Of a stretch of 64,000 nucleotides of DNA, positions 19,612 to 30,514 are shown in pieces; position 1 is the first letter of the stretch; the number at the start of each line of letters is the position of its first letter. Location of the stretch: contig NZ_CP089391.1 of assembly GCF_027594865.1 (NCBI RefSeq), positions 372,001 through 436,000 on the forward strand, given 5' to 3'. This DNA comes from Bradyrhizobium xenonodulans (GTDB lineage: Bacteria; Pseudomonadota; Alphaproteobacteria; Rhizobiales; Xanthobacteraceae). Made by a program: the position numbers and the translations under genes. A model generated the notes under the pieces. It was not told where the DNA came from. It ran no database searches and saw nothing but the letters and a program-made list of their open reading frames with translations.

Positions 19612-20403
19612 TTAGTCGCGCTGGCCGAGGAGCTGCAGCAGCAGCGTGAACAGGTTGATGAAGTTCAGGTACAGCGACAGCGCGCCGGTGATGGCCGCAC
19701 GCTCTGCGATGTCACCGCCGGCCGAAGCGTAGCCGTAGATGTAGTCGTTCTTCAGCCGCTGCGTATCCCAGGCGGTGAGGCCCGCGAACACCAGCACGCC
19801 GACCACCGACACGATGAACTGGAGCAAGGAGCTCGCCAGGAACAGGTTCACCACGCTCGCGATGATGATGCCGATCAGGCCCATGAACAGGAACGAGCCC
19901 ATTCCGGTCAGGTCACGCTTGGTGGTGTAGCCGTAGAGGCTGAGCGCACCGAAGGTCGCCGCCGTGATGAAGAACACCCGCACGATCGAGGTGTGCGTGA
20001 ACACCAGGAAGATCGAGGACAGCGAGATGCCCATCAGCGCCGCGAACACCCAGAACAGGATCTGGGCGGTCGAGGGGGCGAGACGGTTGATGCCTGCCGA
20101 GATCACGAACACCATGGCGAGCGGTGCCAGCATGAACAGCCATTTCAGCGGGCTCACGAACATCGCATAGCCGAACGGCGTCAGGAACAGCTTGCCGACC
20201 CGGACGGTCTCCGCGGTGGGGACGTCCGTCACGGCGGCCATGTAGACGCCGAGCGCGGCCAGGCCGGTGATGGCCAGGCCGATGCTCATGTAGTTGTAGA
20301 TGCGCAGCATATAGGCGCGCAGGCCGGCATCGACCGTCGCGGCGTCAACACGCCCGGCGGCCCTGCCGAAAGGAGAAGCGTAGTTACGGTCTAGGTCCGA
20401 CAT
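19612..20403 (-). CDS. Bax inhibitor-1/YccA family membrane protein
   Basis: A 263-residue inner-membrane protein of the BI-1 (TMBIM) family. From the ATG at 20403, MSDLDRNYASPFGRAAG is followed by seven hydrophobic helices and the C-terminal YLNFINLFTLLLQLLGQRD. The family includes YccA, an FtsH modulator, and proton-sensitive calcium leak channels; which of these applies is unknown. A longer frame upstream lacks a good start and would add unrelated sequence. It ends at a strong terminator, so it appears monocistronic. Confidence 0.92.
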   Translation of the reverse strand: MSDLDRNYASPFGRAAGRVDAATVDAGLRAYMLRIYNYMSIGLAITGLAALGVYMAAVTDVPTAETVRVGKLFLTPFGYAMFVSPLKWLFMLAPLAMVFVISAGINRLAPSTAQILFWVFAALMGISLSSIFLVFTHTSIVRVFFITAATFGALSLYGYTTKRDLTGMGSFLFMGLIGIIIASVVNLFLASSLLQFIVSVVGVLVFAGLTAWDTQRLKNDYIYGYASAGGDIAERAAITGALSLYLNFINLFTLLLQLLGQRD

Positions 20404-20685
20404 GGTCGAATTCCCGTTGGTTGGTCCGGTCCGGCATGAGGGTCGCCATGCCGCCGGTTCGTCAAATTCTATCTCGGATGCCGCTGCGGGCCGACTTAAA
20501 TTTGGCTCACAATCGGCGCTCCGAACCCATCCGATATGTGGGAAACTAACACATTCGCTGCAACCTTCCACGCGCGGCTGAATGTCGCCCTCCGGCGCGC
20601 AATCCTTACGCGAGCCTGACAAGCAACCTAGTTAATCGCAGGAATCGTGCGATTCCGTGCCCGCGCGGCCACCCGCTACATTTTG

Positions 20686-23256
20686 TCACAAATTCCGCAA
20701 CACCGTGGCGGGCTTTTTGTTCAACGCCAGCAGCGTGCCGGCGAGCCCCAGCCCGACCGTGACGACGAGGGCGGCCGCGACCACGCCAGCCGCGCTGCCG
20801 GCCTGCCAGACGAAGCTCAGCGTCATCAGCCGCGTCACGATCATCCAGGCCGCGGCGCTGCCGGCGATCACGCCGAACACCGCGGTGGCGAGGCCAATCA
20901 GGAGATATTCGAGGGCATAGGCACCGAGCAGCCGGAGCCGGGTCGCGCCGAGCGTCTTCAGGATGACCGCATCGTAGACCCTGTGGCGATGACCGGCCGC
21001 GAGCGCCCCGCCCAGCACCAGGATCGCCGAGATCAGGGTCACGGCGCTGGCGCCGCGGATCGCCAGCGCCAGATTGGTCACGACCGAGCCGACCGTCTCC
21101 ATCACCTCGCGCACGCGCACGCTCGTCACCATCGGATAGGCGTCGGCGACCTGCTTGATGATCTTGCCGTCGCCGGCCGCATCGCCGCCGGTTTCGGTCA
21201 GCGTCGCGATATGGGTGTGCGGCGCGCCCTTGAAGGCGTTCGGCGAGAACACCAGGACGAAATTGATGCCCATCCCCTGCCAGTCGATGGTGCGCAGATT
21301 GCCGATTTTTGCGGGAATGTCGCGGCCGAGCACGTTGACCACGATTTCGTCGCCGAGCTTGAGGCCGAGCCCGTCGGCGATCTTCTTCTCCATCGAGACC
21401 AGCGGCGGGCCGGAATAGTCGGCCTTCCACCACTCGCCCTCGACCACCTTGGAGCCCTTCGGCAAATCGGCGGTGTAGGTCAGGCCGCGGTCGCTTTGCA
21501 GCACCCATTCGGAATCGGTGGTTGGCTTGAGGTCCTCGGCACGGACGCCGCGCGCTCCGACGATGCGCCCGCGCAGCATCGGCACGTCATCGACGGTCGC
21601 GCCCGGCGCGATCTGACGCAGATAACCGTCGAACTGCTCGGCCTGCGTGCTCGGGATGTCGATGAAGAAGAACGACGGGGCCCGGTCCGGCAACGCTGCG
21701 AGAAATTGCCGGCGCAGATTGCCGTCGATCTGGGTGATGGTGACGAGCACGGCTAAGCCCAGGCCCAGCGACAGCACGACGGAGGGTGTCAGCGCGCCCG
21801 GCCGGTGGATGTTGGCGATCGCGAGCCGCAGCATCGGCAGACGCGTGCGCGGCAGCCGCCGTGCGATCGTCATCAGCAGGGCGGCGATGCCGCGCAGCAG
21901 GGCGAACACGACGACGGAGGAGGCCACGAACACCGCGGCGATGCGCTTGTCGAAGGACAATCCGATCACGACCGCGATCAGCAGCGCGACCACGACGGCC
22001 ATGAACGCGAGATAGCCCAGGCGCGGCCGGTGCCATTCGGAGCTGATGGTGTCGCGGAACAGCGCGGCGACCGGCACGTCATGCACCCGCCCGAGCGGCC
22101 ACAGGCCGAAGGCGAGCGCGGTCAGAAGGCCGTAGACGAAGGACAGCGCGAGCTCGTCGGCGTGCACCGCCGGCACCACCGGCAGCGGCAGCAGTTTTCC
22201 AAACAGGCCGACGATGGCGAACGGCATGGCGGCGCCCAGTGCCAGGCCGATCACCGAGCCGATCGCGGCGAGCAGGAGAACCTGCGCCAGATAGATGCCG
22301 AACACGTCGCGCCCGGTGGCGCCGACGGCCTTGAAGGCGGCGATCACCTCGAGCCGGCGGTCGATATGGCTCTTCACGGCATTGGCGACACCGACACCGC
22401 CGACCAGCAGCGCTGCGAGGCCGACCAGCGTCAAAAACTGCGTGAAGCGGCTGATGTTGCGTTCGAGCTGCGGCGAGGCATTGGAGCGGCTGCGGATCTC
22501 CCAGCCGGCTTGCGGCGCCGCGTTGCGCGCGTCCGCAATGAAGGCGTCGGTGGCGCGCTCGCTGTTGGCGGTATCTGGCAGTTTCACGCGGTAGACCCAG
22601 CGCACCAGGCTGCCGGGCTGGATCAGGCCGGTGGCGCGCAGGCCCGCCTCGCTGATCAGGAAGCGCGGCCCGAAACCGATGCCACCGGCGAGCTTGTCGG
22701 GTTCGGCCTCAACGGTCGAGCGGATCTGAAACGTCGCGGATCCGACGGTGACACGGTCGCCGGTCTTCAGCGACATACGGGCCAGCAGCGTCGGATCGGC
22801 GGCGGCGCCGAACGCGCCGTCGCGTTCCGCGAGCAGATCGGACATCGGCAGCTGTGGCGCCAGCGTCAGCTTGCCGAGCATCGGATAGGTGTCGTCGACC
22901 GCCTTCATCTCGACCAGCGCCAGCTTGCCGTCGGCCGAGCGCGCCATGCCGCGCAGGGTCGCCGCGGTCGAGACCGTGCCGCGCGAGCGCAGGAAAGCGA
23001 CCTCCTCGGGCTTGGCCTCGCGCTGAAACAGCACGAACGACACGTCGCCGCCGAGCAGCGTACGGCCTTCGCGGGCGAGACCGTCGGAGAGGCTCGCAGA
23101 GACCGAGCCGACGCCGGCGATCGCCATCACGCCGAGCGCGATGCAGGCGATGAAGACGTAGAAACCGCGCAGGCCACCGCGCAATTCGCGCAGCGCATAG
23201 CGCAGCGACAGCGCGACGCCGTTGGGCTTCGCGAACGGTTCGACTGCTGCGCTCAT
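20686..23256 (-). CDS. ybbP: YbbP-type ABC transporter permease (FtsX domains)
   Basis: An 856-residue permease with an N-terminal helix near 30-55 (GFYVFIACIALGVMAIAG), a large periplasmic region, an FtsX core near 270-400, a middle pair of helices near 415-460 and a second FtsX core near 725-850. This is the ten-helix MacB-like plan of the YbbA-YbbP system, which is thought to extract or remodel lipophilic molecules and not to carry them across the membrane. The start overlaps the ybbA stop by four bases. The arylesterase gene is divergent, the same three-gene set as tesA-ybbA-ybbP in enterobacteria. Confidence 0.92.
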   Translation of the reverse strand: MSAAVEPFAKPNGVALSLRYALRELRGGLRGFYVFIACIALGVMAIAGVGSVSASLSDGLAREGRTLLGGDVSFVLFQREAKPEEVAFLRSRGTVSTAATLRGMARSADGKLALVEMKAVDDTYPMLGKLTLAPQLPMSDLLAERDGAFGAAADPTLLARMSLKTGDRVTVGSATFQIRSTVEAEPDKLAGGIGFGPRFLISEAGLRATGLIQPGSLVRWVYRVKLPDTANSERATDAFIADARNAAPQAGWEIRSRSNASPQLERNISRFTQFLTLVGLAALLVGGVGVANAVKSHIDRRLEVIAAFKAVGATGRDVFGIYLAQVLLLAAIGSVIGLALGAAMPFAIVGLFGKLLPLPVVPAVHADELALSFVYGLLTALAFGLWPLGRVHDVPVAALFRDTISSEWHRPRLGYLAFMAVVVALLIAVVIGLSFDKRIAAVFVASSVVVFALLRGIAALLMTIARRLPRTRLPMLRLAIANIHRPGALTPSVVLSLGLGLAVLVTITQIDGNLRRQFLAALPDRAPSFFFIDIPSTQAEQFDGYLRQIAPGATVDDVPMLRGRIVGARGVRAEDLKPTTDSEWVLQSDRGLTYTADLPKGSKVVEGEWWKADYSGPPLVSMEKKIADGLGLKLGDEIVVNVLGRDIPAKIGNLRTIDWQGMGINFVLVFSPNAFKGAPHTHIATLTETGGDAAGDGKIIKQVADAYPMVTSVRVREVMETVGSVVTNLALAIRGASAVTLISAILVLGGALAAGHRHRVYDAVILKTLGATRLRLLGAYALEYLLIGLATAVFGVIAGSAAAWMIVTRLMTLSFVWQAGSAAGVVAAALVVTVGLGLAGTLLALNKKPATVLRNL

Positions 23257-23975
23257 GCTGGCGCGGACTGCGTGTCGATGCGGCCCGAGCGCAGGCGGAT
23301 GACGCGATCGCAGCGATGCGCGAGTGAGGAATCGTGCGTGACCAGCACCAGGGTCATGCCGCGCTCGGCATGTTTGGTGAAGAGAAGATCGACGATCTGC
23401 TTGCCGGTGGCCTCGTCGAGATTGCCGGTCGGCTCGTCGGCGACGAGGATCGCGGGATCGGGCGCCAGCGCGCGGGCGAGCGCGACGCGCTGCTGCTCGC
23501 CGCCGGACAGCTGCGTCGGATAATGATGCAGGCGATCGCCGAGCCCGACCGATTGCAACTCCTGCGCCGCGCGCCTGGCAGCATCGGGATTGCCGGCAAG
23601 CTCGAGCGGCACGGCGACGTTCTCCAGCGCCGTCATGGTCGGGATCAGATGAAAGGACTGGAAGACGATGCCGACCTGGCGGCCGCGGAAGCGAGCCAGC
23701 GCATCCTCGTCGAGGGCATTGAAAGGCGTGCCTGATACCACCACCTCTCCGCTATCAGGACGCTCCAGCCCCGCCATCACCATCAGCAGCGTAGATTTGC
23801 CCGAGCCTGACGGGCCGATCAGGCCGATCGTCTCGCTACGGCCGACCCGCAAGCTGATATCCTTGAGGATATGAACGCGTGCCGCGCCCGTGCCCAGTGA
23901 GAGATTGACGTTGGAGATGGCGATGGTGTCCGGCGCGGTGCCAGCGAGCGAAGAGGGTTCGATGCGAGTGTCCAT
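23253..23975 (-). CDS. ybbA: YbbA-type ABC transporter ATP-binding protein
   Basis: A 240-residue ATPase of the LolD/MacB class that powers the YbbP permease. Walker A is GPSGSGKST, the signature is LSGGEQQRVALARAL, Walker B is ILVADEPTGNLDE and the switch His is in LVTHDSSLA. The ATG at 23975 (MDTRIEPSSLAG) was preferred to a TTG 18 bases upstream. Its stop overlaps the ybbP start (ATGA), so the pair is coupled. The start codon is back-to-back with the arylesterase promoter region. Confidence 0.94.
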   Translation of the reverse strand: MDTRIEPSSLAGTAPDTIAISNVNLSLGTGAARVHILKDISLRVGRSETIGLIGPSGSGKSTLLMVMAGLERPDSGEVVVSGTPFNALDEDALARFRGRQVGIVFQSFHLIPTMTALENVAVPLELAGNPDAARRAAQELQSVGLGDRLHHYPTQLSGGEQQRVALARALAPDPAILVADEPTGNLDEATGKQIVDLLFTKHAERGMTLVLVTHDSSLAHRCDRVIRLRSGRIDTQSAPA

Positions 23976-24030
23976 GGTCCGGTCATATGGCAACTCCGAC
24001 GGCGCGGTCGAGAGGCGTTACGGATTCTTC

Positions 24031-24666
24031 ATGCACATAGCCGTGTTGATGTTCGCTTTGATGACGGTTGCAAGGCCGGCTTGGGCGGAGGCGACAAAAC
24101 CGGTCAAGCTTGTCGTTCTCGGCGATTCCCTGAGCGCCGGCCTCGGCCTCCCGGCCCAGGAAGCGTTCCCCACGAGGCTCCAAAAAGCCTTGCAGGCCAA
24201 AGGCATAGCCATCGACATGACCAATGCCGGGGTGTCCGGCGACACCACGTCCGGCGGCCGCGACCGGCTCGACTGGTCGGTGCCTGACGGAACCGACGGC
24301 GTCATCGTCGAGCTCGGCGCCAACGACGCGCTGCGCGGCATCGATCCCGGCCTGACACGCACCGCACTGACCGACATCGTCCAGCGTCTCAAGGCTCGCA
24401 AGATCGCGGTGATGCTGTGCGGCATGCTGGCGCCGCCGAATTACGGCGACGATTACGCCGCGCGCTTCAATTCGATTTATCCGGATCTGGCGAAAAAATT
24501 CGACGTGCCGCTCTATTCGTTCTTCCTCGAAGGTGTCGCGGCGGATGCCAAGCTCAACCAGGCCGACGGCATTCATCCGACGGCGGCCGGCGTCGACATC
24601 ATCGTCGGCAACATCATGCCCACCGTGGAGGCATTCCTGCGCAACATAAGCGAGCAACGACGATGA
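24031..24666 (+). CDS. tesA: SGNH arylesterase / lysophospholipase L1-type, exported
   Basis: A periplasmic GDSL/SGNH esterase similar to TesA. From the ATG at 24031 it has 211 residues: a signal peptide (AVLMFALMTVARPAWAEA), block I GDSLSAG with Ser33, block II Gly70, block III GAND with Asn99 and block V DGIHPT with Asp179 and His182. All catalytic residues are present. An earlier ATG at 23974 would add 19 residues and overlap the divergent ybbA start, so I prefer the shorter form. Pairing with YbbAP suggests it acts on lipids or acyl esters handled by that transporter. Confidence 0.92.
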   Translation: MHIAVLMFALMTVARPAWAEATKPVKLVVLGDSLSAGLGLPAQEAFPTRLQKALQAKGIAIDMTNAGVSGDTTSGGRDRLDWSVPDGTDGVIVELGANDALRGIDPGLTRTALTDIVQRLKARKIAVMLCGMLAPPNYGDDYAARFNSIYPDLAKKFDVPLYSFFLEGVAADAKLNQADGIHPTAAGVDIIVGNIMPTVEAFLRNISEQRR

Positions 24667-24761
24667 AAAGCAGGCAAAGCTAACCCTAATTCCCAGTGTT
24701 TTCCCGGGGGCGGGCGCACGATGCTTCGCAGAGTCACACAACTGCGATAGGAATCAGGGTA

Positions 24762-24779
24762 CCGGTGATTCGTCACCGG
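24762..24779. terminator. UUCG-capped hairpin after the arylesterase gene
   Basis: CCGGTGA-TTCG-TCACCGG is a perfect 7-bp stem with the very stable TTCG tetraloop. It is followed by CTCTAAAATTT and lies between the arylesterase stop (24666) and thpR (24841). A terminator is the simplest reading, though the T run is weak. Confidence 0.55.
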
Positions 24780-24840
24780 CTCTAAAATTTGGATATGATC
24801 TCTCCTGGGGATCATGCCCAAGCATCGGGAGTGCGAAACG

Positions 24841-25377
24841 ATGCCGCGTTTGTTTACTGGTCTGGAAATCCCGGCCGAGGTCTGCCAGACGCTTTCCAAT
24901 TTGCGAGGTGGCCTTCCAGGCGCCCGCTGGATCGATCCCGAAAATTATCACGTCACTTTGCGCTTCATCGGCGATATCGACGGCCTCTACGCCAACGAGA
25001 TCGCCTCGATGCTGTTTCGCGTCGACCGCAAGCCGTTCGAGGTCAAGGTGCAGGGGCTCACGAGCTTCGGCGGCCGCAAGCCGCGCGCGGTGGTCGCCAC
25101 CATCGCGCCGAGCAAGCCGCTGATGGAATTGCAGGCCGAGCTCGAACGCATGATGCAGCGGATCGGTCTCGATCCGGAGGGACGCAAGTTCATCCCGCAT
25201 GTCACGCTCGCCCGCCTGCACGACGCCACCGACCGCGACGTCGCCGACTATCTCTCGCTGCGCGGCTACTTCCCGAGCAAGGCGTTCATGGCCGAGCGTT
25301 TTGTCTTGTTCTCGTCGCGTGCATCGACCGGTGGCGGACCATATGTGGTCGAGGACGCTTACGAGCTGTGTGAGTAG
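24841..25377 (+). CDS. thpR: RNA 2',3'-cyclic phosphodiesterase
   Basis: A 178-residue 2H phosphoesterase (ThpR/LigT) that opens 2',3'-cyclic phosphate ends of RNA. The two catalytic motifs are HVTLRF at His37-Thr39 and HVTLAR at His120-Thr122. The N-terminus MPRLFTGLEIP is family-typical and selects the ATG at 24841; a start 27 bases earlier adds only nine unrelated residues. No partner gene is obvious; the next gene is convergent. Confidence 0.93.
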   Translation: MPRLFTGLEIPAEVCQTLSNLRGGLPGARWIDPENYHVTLRFIGDIDGLYANEIASMLFRVDRKPFEVKVQGLTSFGGRKPRAVVATIAPSKPLMELQAELERMMQRIGLDPEGRKFIPHVTLARLHDATDRDVADYLSLRGYFPSKAFMAERFVLFSSRASTGGGPYVVEDAYELCE

Positions 25378-25393
25378 ATCTCACCTCACCGCG

Positions 25394-25798
25394 CTATCTC
25401 GGCGGCGCTCCGCCTGCTCGGCTGACGTCGGTCTTCGCAAAGTCCTCGCCTTTGAACAGCAGTGCTTCGCCGCGTGTCATAGCCAGCGCGTAGGAAAAGC
25501 AATCACCGTAGTTGAGCGACGCGACGTGACGGCCCTTGCCGCAGCGTCGCCAGGCGCGCCGTGCGGCATCGGCTTGTTCGGCATCGACCGCCACGACCTC
25601 TGCGCCGATTTTGACGAGCCAAAGATCGAACTCACGGCCGCCTGCATCGCCGAGCCGTGTCTCGATCACCATCGTTGCTTCGAGCACTGTTGCCGCGGAA
25701 ATCAGGCGGATCGGATCGTCCGCGATCAGTCGCTCGATATTGGCTGCATCGGCTTCATTGAGTGCGATTGCTACGATCGCCGATGTGTCGATCACCAT
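25394..25798 (-). CDS. vapC: VapC-family PIN-domain ribonuclease toxin
   Basis: A 134-residue PIN-domain protein, the toxin of a type II pair. The acidic residues that bind the catalytic metal are Asp4 (MVIDTSAIVAIALNE), Glu40 (ATVLEATMV), Asp99 (LNYGDCFSYALA) and Asp119 (LLFKGEDF). LVKIGAEVVAVD is also typical. Members cleave specific tRNAs or rRNA; the target here is unknown. The ATG overlaps the antitoxin stop by one base (TGATG). All catalytic residues are present, so the toxin is probably active. Confidence 0.93.
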   Translation of the reverse strand: MVIDTSAIVAIALNEADAANIERLIADDPIRLISAATVLEATMVIETRLGDAGGREFDLWLVKIGAEVVAVDAEQADAARRAWRRCGKGRHVASLNYGDCFSYALAMTRGEALLFKGEDFAKTDVSRAGGAPPR

Positions 25799-26052
25799 CA
25801 GCGCGGCAATCCATCCTCGTCGTACCCGAGAATTTGCTCGGGCGTGCGGTCATCCACGACCCGCATTTCGCTCCAGCGTCGCCTGATCTCGGCCATGTCT
25901 TCCAGCAGTGCGTCTTTGCGCGCTTGACCGCCGAGTCGACGCAAGCGCTCCTCGATGGCGCGCTTCGTCGCCGTCGTAATGGTCTCGCCGGTCAATTGCG
26001 CCAGGCTCCGCGCCAATTGCTCGGTTTCGGGGTCCTTGATGCTCAGCGCCAC
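25798..26052 (-). CDS. vapB: VapB-family antitoxin (Rv0623-like)
   Basis: An 84-residue antitoxin. The N-terminus MALSIKDPETEQLARSLAQLTGETITTATKRAI is the ribbon-helix-helix part of the VapB/Rv0623 family (residues 1-33 split here). The C-terminal half, with RRWSEMRVVDDRTPEQILGYDEDGLPR-type residues, would wrap the toxin. The start is GTG at 26052; AGGA sits within a direct repeat just upstream. It precedes and overlaps vapC. The pair is likely self-regulated through the repeats at 26054-26075. Confidence 0.9.
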   Translation of the reverse strand: MALSIKDPETEQLARSLAQLTGETITTATKRAIEERLRRLGGQARKDALLEDMAEIRRRWSEMRVVDDRTPEQILGYDEDGLPR

Positions 26053-26053
26053 G

Positions 26054-26075
26054 TTGAGGTTCCTAGGTTCCTCAA
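26054..26075 (-). promoter_or_regulatory. Candidate VapBC operator and ribosome-binding region
   Basis: On the minus strand, TTGAGGAACCTAGGAACCTC holds a tandem repeat of AGGAACCT, and TTGAGG/CCTCAA form an inverted repeat at its ends. It lies directly upstream of the vapB GTG, with TAGAAT and TATACC just before it as possible -10 boxes. Autoregulation by VapBC complexes binding such repeats is common. Confidence 0.5.
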
Positions 26076-26248
26076 TAGGTATATTCTAGCCGTGAGGAAG
26101 GCAAGAACGGATCTCTGTGGTCGCGTGAAAAACGGCATCGATCCCGAGGTCCGGGCACAGCAAGCGAGCTCCTCACGGAAACAGAGCGCATAAGCCGTTG
26201 CGCCAATACGCAGTTGCAATTTCCGCCGGTCTCTGGCGGTAAAGGGCG

Positions 26249-27433
26249 ATGCTCTCGACCCCCAGTTCCCCATTCAGCGAGGCCTATCAGGCCCAGATCG
26301 CCTCCGGCGCGATCGAGCCCGACGCGGCGCAGGCCGAGGTCGCCGAGGCCTATGCGGCGCTCGACCAGCGGCTCGCGAATTACACGCCGCAGCGCAAGCA
26401 GGGCCTGCTCAGCCGCCTGTTCTCCAGCGACAAGGACGAGGCGCCGCGCGGGCTCTACATCCATGGCGAGGTCGGCCGCGGCAAGACGATGCTGATGGAT
26501 CTGTTCTTCCAGCACTCTTCCGTCGAGCACAAGCGGCGGGCGCATTTCCACGAATTCATGGCGGAAGCGCATGAGCGCATCTACGACTATCGCCAGGGCA
26601 TCGCGCGCGGCGAGATCGCCGATGGCGACGTCATCGCGCTGACGGCGAACGCGATCTTCGAGGAGAGCTGGCTGCTCTGCTTCGACGAATTCCACGTCAC
26701 CGACATCGCGGACGCGATGATCCTCGGTCGCCTGTTCGCAAAATTGTTCGAGCTCGGCACGGTGGTGGTCGCGACCTCCAACGTTGCGCCCGACGATCTC
26801 TACAAGGGCGGCTTAAACCGCGCGCTGTTCCTGCCCTTCATCAAGCAGATCACCGACCACATGGACGTCGCGCGGCTCGATGCGCGCACCGACTTCCGGC
26901 TCGAAAAGCTCCAGGGCGTGCCGATGTGGCTGACGCCGGCGGATGCCGATGCGGATACCGCGCTCGACCGCGCCTGGTCGAAGATGTCGGGCGGCGCCAA
27001 ATGCAAGTCGCGCGACATCACGATCAAGGGCCGCATCCTGCACGTGCCGTGCTCGGCCCATGGCGTGGCGCGGTTTTCGTTCGCCGATCTCTGCGAGAAG
27101 CCGCTCGGCGCATCCGACTACCTCAGGCTCGCGCACGACTACCACACCATCCTGGTCGACCGTATTCCAGTGATGGACTTCTCCCAGCGCAACGCCGCCA
27201 AGCGCTTCATCACGCTGATCGACACGCTCTATGACAATGCGGTGAAGCTGATGGCCTCGGCCGACGCCAACCCGATCTCGCTCTACCTCGCCCATGAGGG
27301 CAACGAGGCCATGGAGTTCAAGCGGACCGCCTCGCGTCTGATCGAGATGAGCTCGGAATCCTATCTGGCGCTGGCTCACGGCCGCAAGGATTCCACCGCC
27401 AGCGGCTCCACCAAGGGCCTCGTGGAGACTTAA
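26249..27433 (+). CDS. zapE: Cell division protein ZapE (AFG1-like ATPase)
   Basis: A 394-residue AFG1-type P-loop ATPase. ZapE associates with FtsZ rings and the insertase in other bacteria. Walker A is GEVGRGKTML starting at residue 73 and Walker B is LLCFDEFHVTD. FHEFMAEAHERI, ATSNVAPDDLYKGGLNR and FLPFIKQI are also conserved. The start is the ATG at 26249. It precedes the TCA block but has a 190-base spacer to mdh, so the two are probably separate units. Confidence 0.94.
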   Translation: MLSTPSSPFSEAYQAQIASGAIEPDAAQAEVAEAYAALDQRLANYTPQRKQGLLSRLFSSDKDEAPRGLYIHGEVGRGKTMLMDLFFQHSSVEHKRRAHFHEFMAEAHERIYDYRQGIARGEIADGDVIALTANAIFEESWLLCFDEFHVTDIADAMILGRLFAKLFELGTVVVATSNVAPDDLYKGGLNRALFLPFIKQITDHMDVARLDARTDFRLEKLQGVPMWLTPADADADTALDRAWSKMSGGAKCKSRDITIKGRILHVPCSAHGVARFSFADLCEKPLGASDYLRLAHDYHTILVDRIPVMDFSQRNAAKRFITLIDTLYDNAVKLMASADANPISLYLAHEGNEAMEFKRTASRLIEMSSESYLALAHGRKDSTASGSTKGLVET

Positions 27434-27575
27434 GTCCTATTTGCCAGCGCTGTCATTCCACGCGACTTGCCCGCCGAAGCTCAAAGGCGGAAGCGCGCGC
27501 CGCGCGTGCCCGAAGCATCGCCAAGCCCGACAATTGGGCATCCACCGACTTGAACGGCGGAAGCGAAAGGGATAA

Positions 27576-28592
<1,017 letters not shown>

Positions 28593-28605
28593 GGTCAAAC
28601 AATCT

Positions 28606-28636
28606 CCGCCGAAGATCGAAACCCGGTCTTCGGCGG
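28606..28636 (+). terminator. Terminator after mdh
   Basis: CCGCCGAAGA and TCTTCGGCGG form a 10-bp perfect stem with an 11-base loop, 13 bases after the mdh stop, followed by TTTCATTT. This suggests sucC has its own promoter in the next 160 bases. Confidence 0.82.
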
Positions 28637-28797
28637 TTTCATTTCCGGGCCCTGCGTCGGGCAGGCTCCGGGTTCGGCAGTCCAGAGATCTCGAAGTCAA
28701 AGAATCCGGGTTGCAGTTCCTGTGGTATATGGTATGCCAGCCACAAGACTGAGGTGGGCCCTTGAGGTCACCGCCCGCGGGTTCAGGGAGCGACCAT

Positions 28798-29994
<1,197 letters not shown>

Positions 29995-29998
29995 GGCC

Positions 29999-30478
29999 AT
30001 GGCCCAGGACCATCTCGCCGCATCATCCCCACTTGCAGAGCATGCGCGCCTCGCCGCGTTCGCCGGCGAATGGAATGGCGAAGAGGTGGTCTTTCCGTCG
30101 CGCTGGACGGAGGGCGGGCCGGCCACCTCGCACGTCGTTGCGCACATGGATCTCAATGGATTCTATCTGATCCAGGACAGTGTCCAGATGCGCGACGGCA
30201 AGCAGATCTTCGCCACCCACGGCATCTTCACCTACGACCGCGACGACCGGAGCTACAAACTGTTCTGGTACGACTCGCTCGGCTACACGCCGCCCTCGCC
30301 CGCCTCCGGCGGGTGGGTCGGCAAGACCCTGACGCTGGTGCGCGGCTCGCTCCGCGGCAATGCGCGCCACGTCTACGAAATCATCAATGAGGATTCCTAC
30401 TCGTTGAAGATCCAGTTCTCGCCGGACGCGGAAGGCTGGGCCGACGTGCTCACCGGCGTCTACCGCCGCATCCACTGA
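29999..30478 (+). CDS. DUF1579 family protein inserted between sucC and sucD
   Basis: A 159-residue soluble protein resembling DUF1579: HARLAAFAGEWNGEEVV at the start, GFYLIQDSVQMRDG and THGIFTYDRDDRSYKLFWYDSLG in the middle, and repeated beta strands, as in small lipocalin-like barrels. No catalytic motif is obvious. It starts four bases after the sucC stop (AAGGCCATGG), and sucD follows 36 bases later, so it is very probably co-expressed with succinyl-CoA synthetase. Its role is unknown. Confidence 0.78.
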   Translation: MAQDHLAASSPLAEHARLAAFAGEWNGEEVVFPSRWTEGGPATSHVVAHMDLNGFYLIQDSVQMRDGKQIFATHGIFTYDRDDRSYKLFWYDSLGYTPPSPASGGWVGKTLTLVRGSLRGNARHVYEIINEDSYSLKIQFSPDAEGWADVLTGVYRRIH

Positions 30479-30514
30479 CCCTCTCACTCTGTTAGTTTCG
30501 CGAAAGCAGACCTC

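Noticed and set aside
23890..24030. Extended N-terminus for the arylesterase
   Set aside because: It would overlap the divergent ybbA start and place the signal peptide about 47 residues inside the protein.
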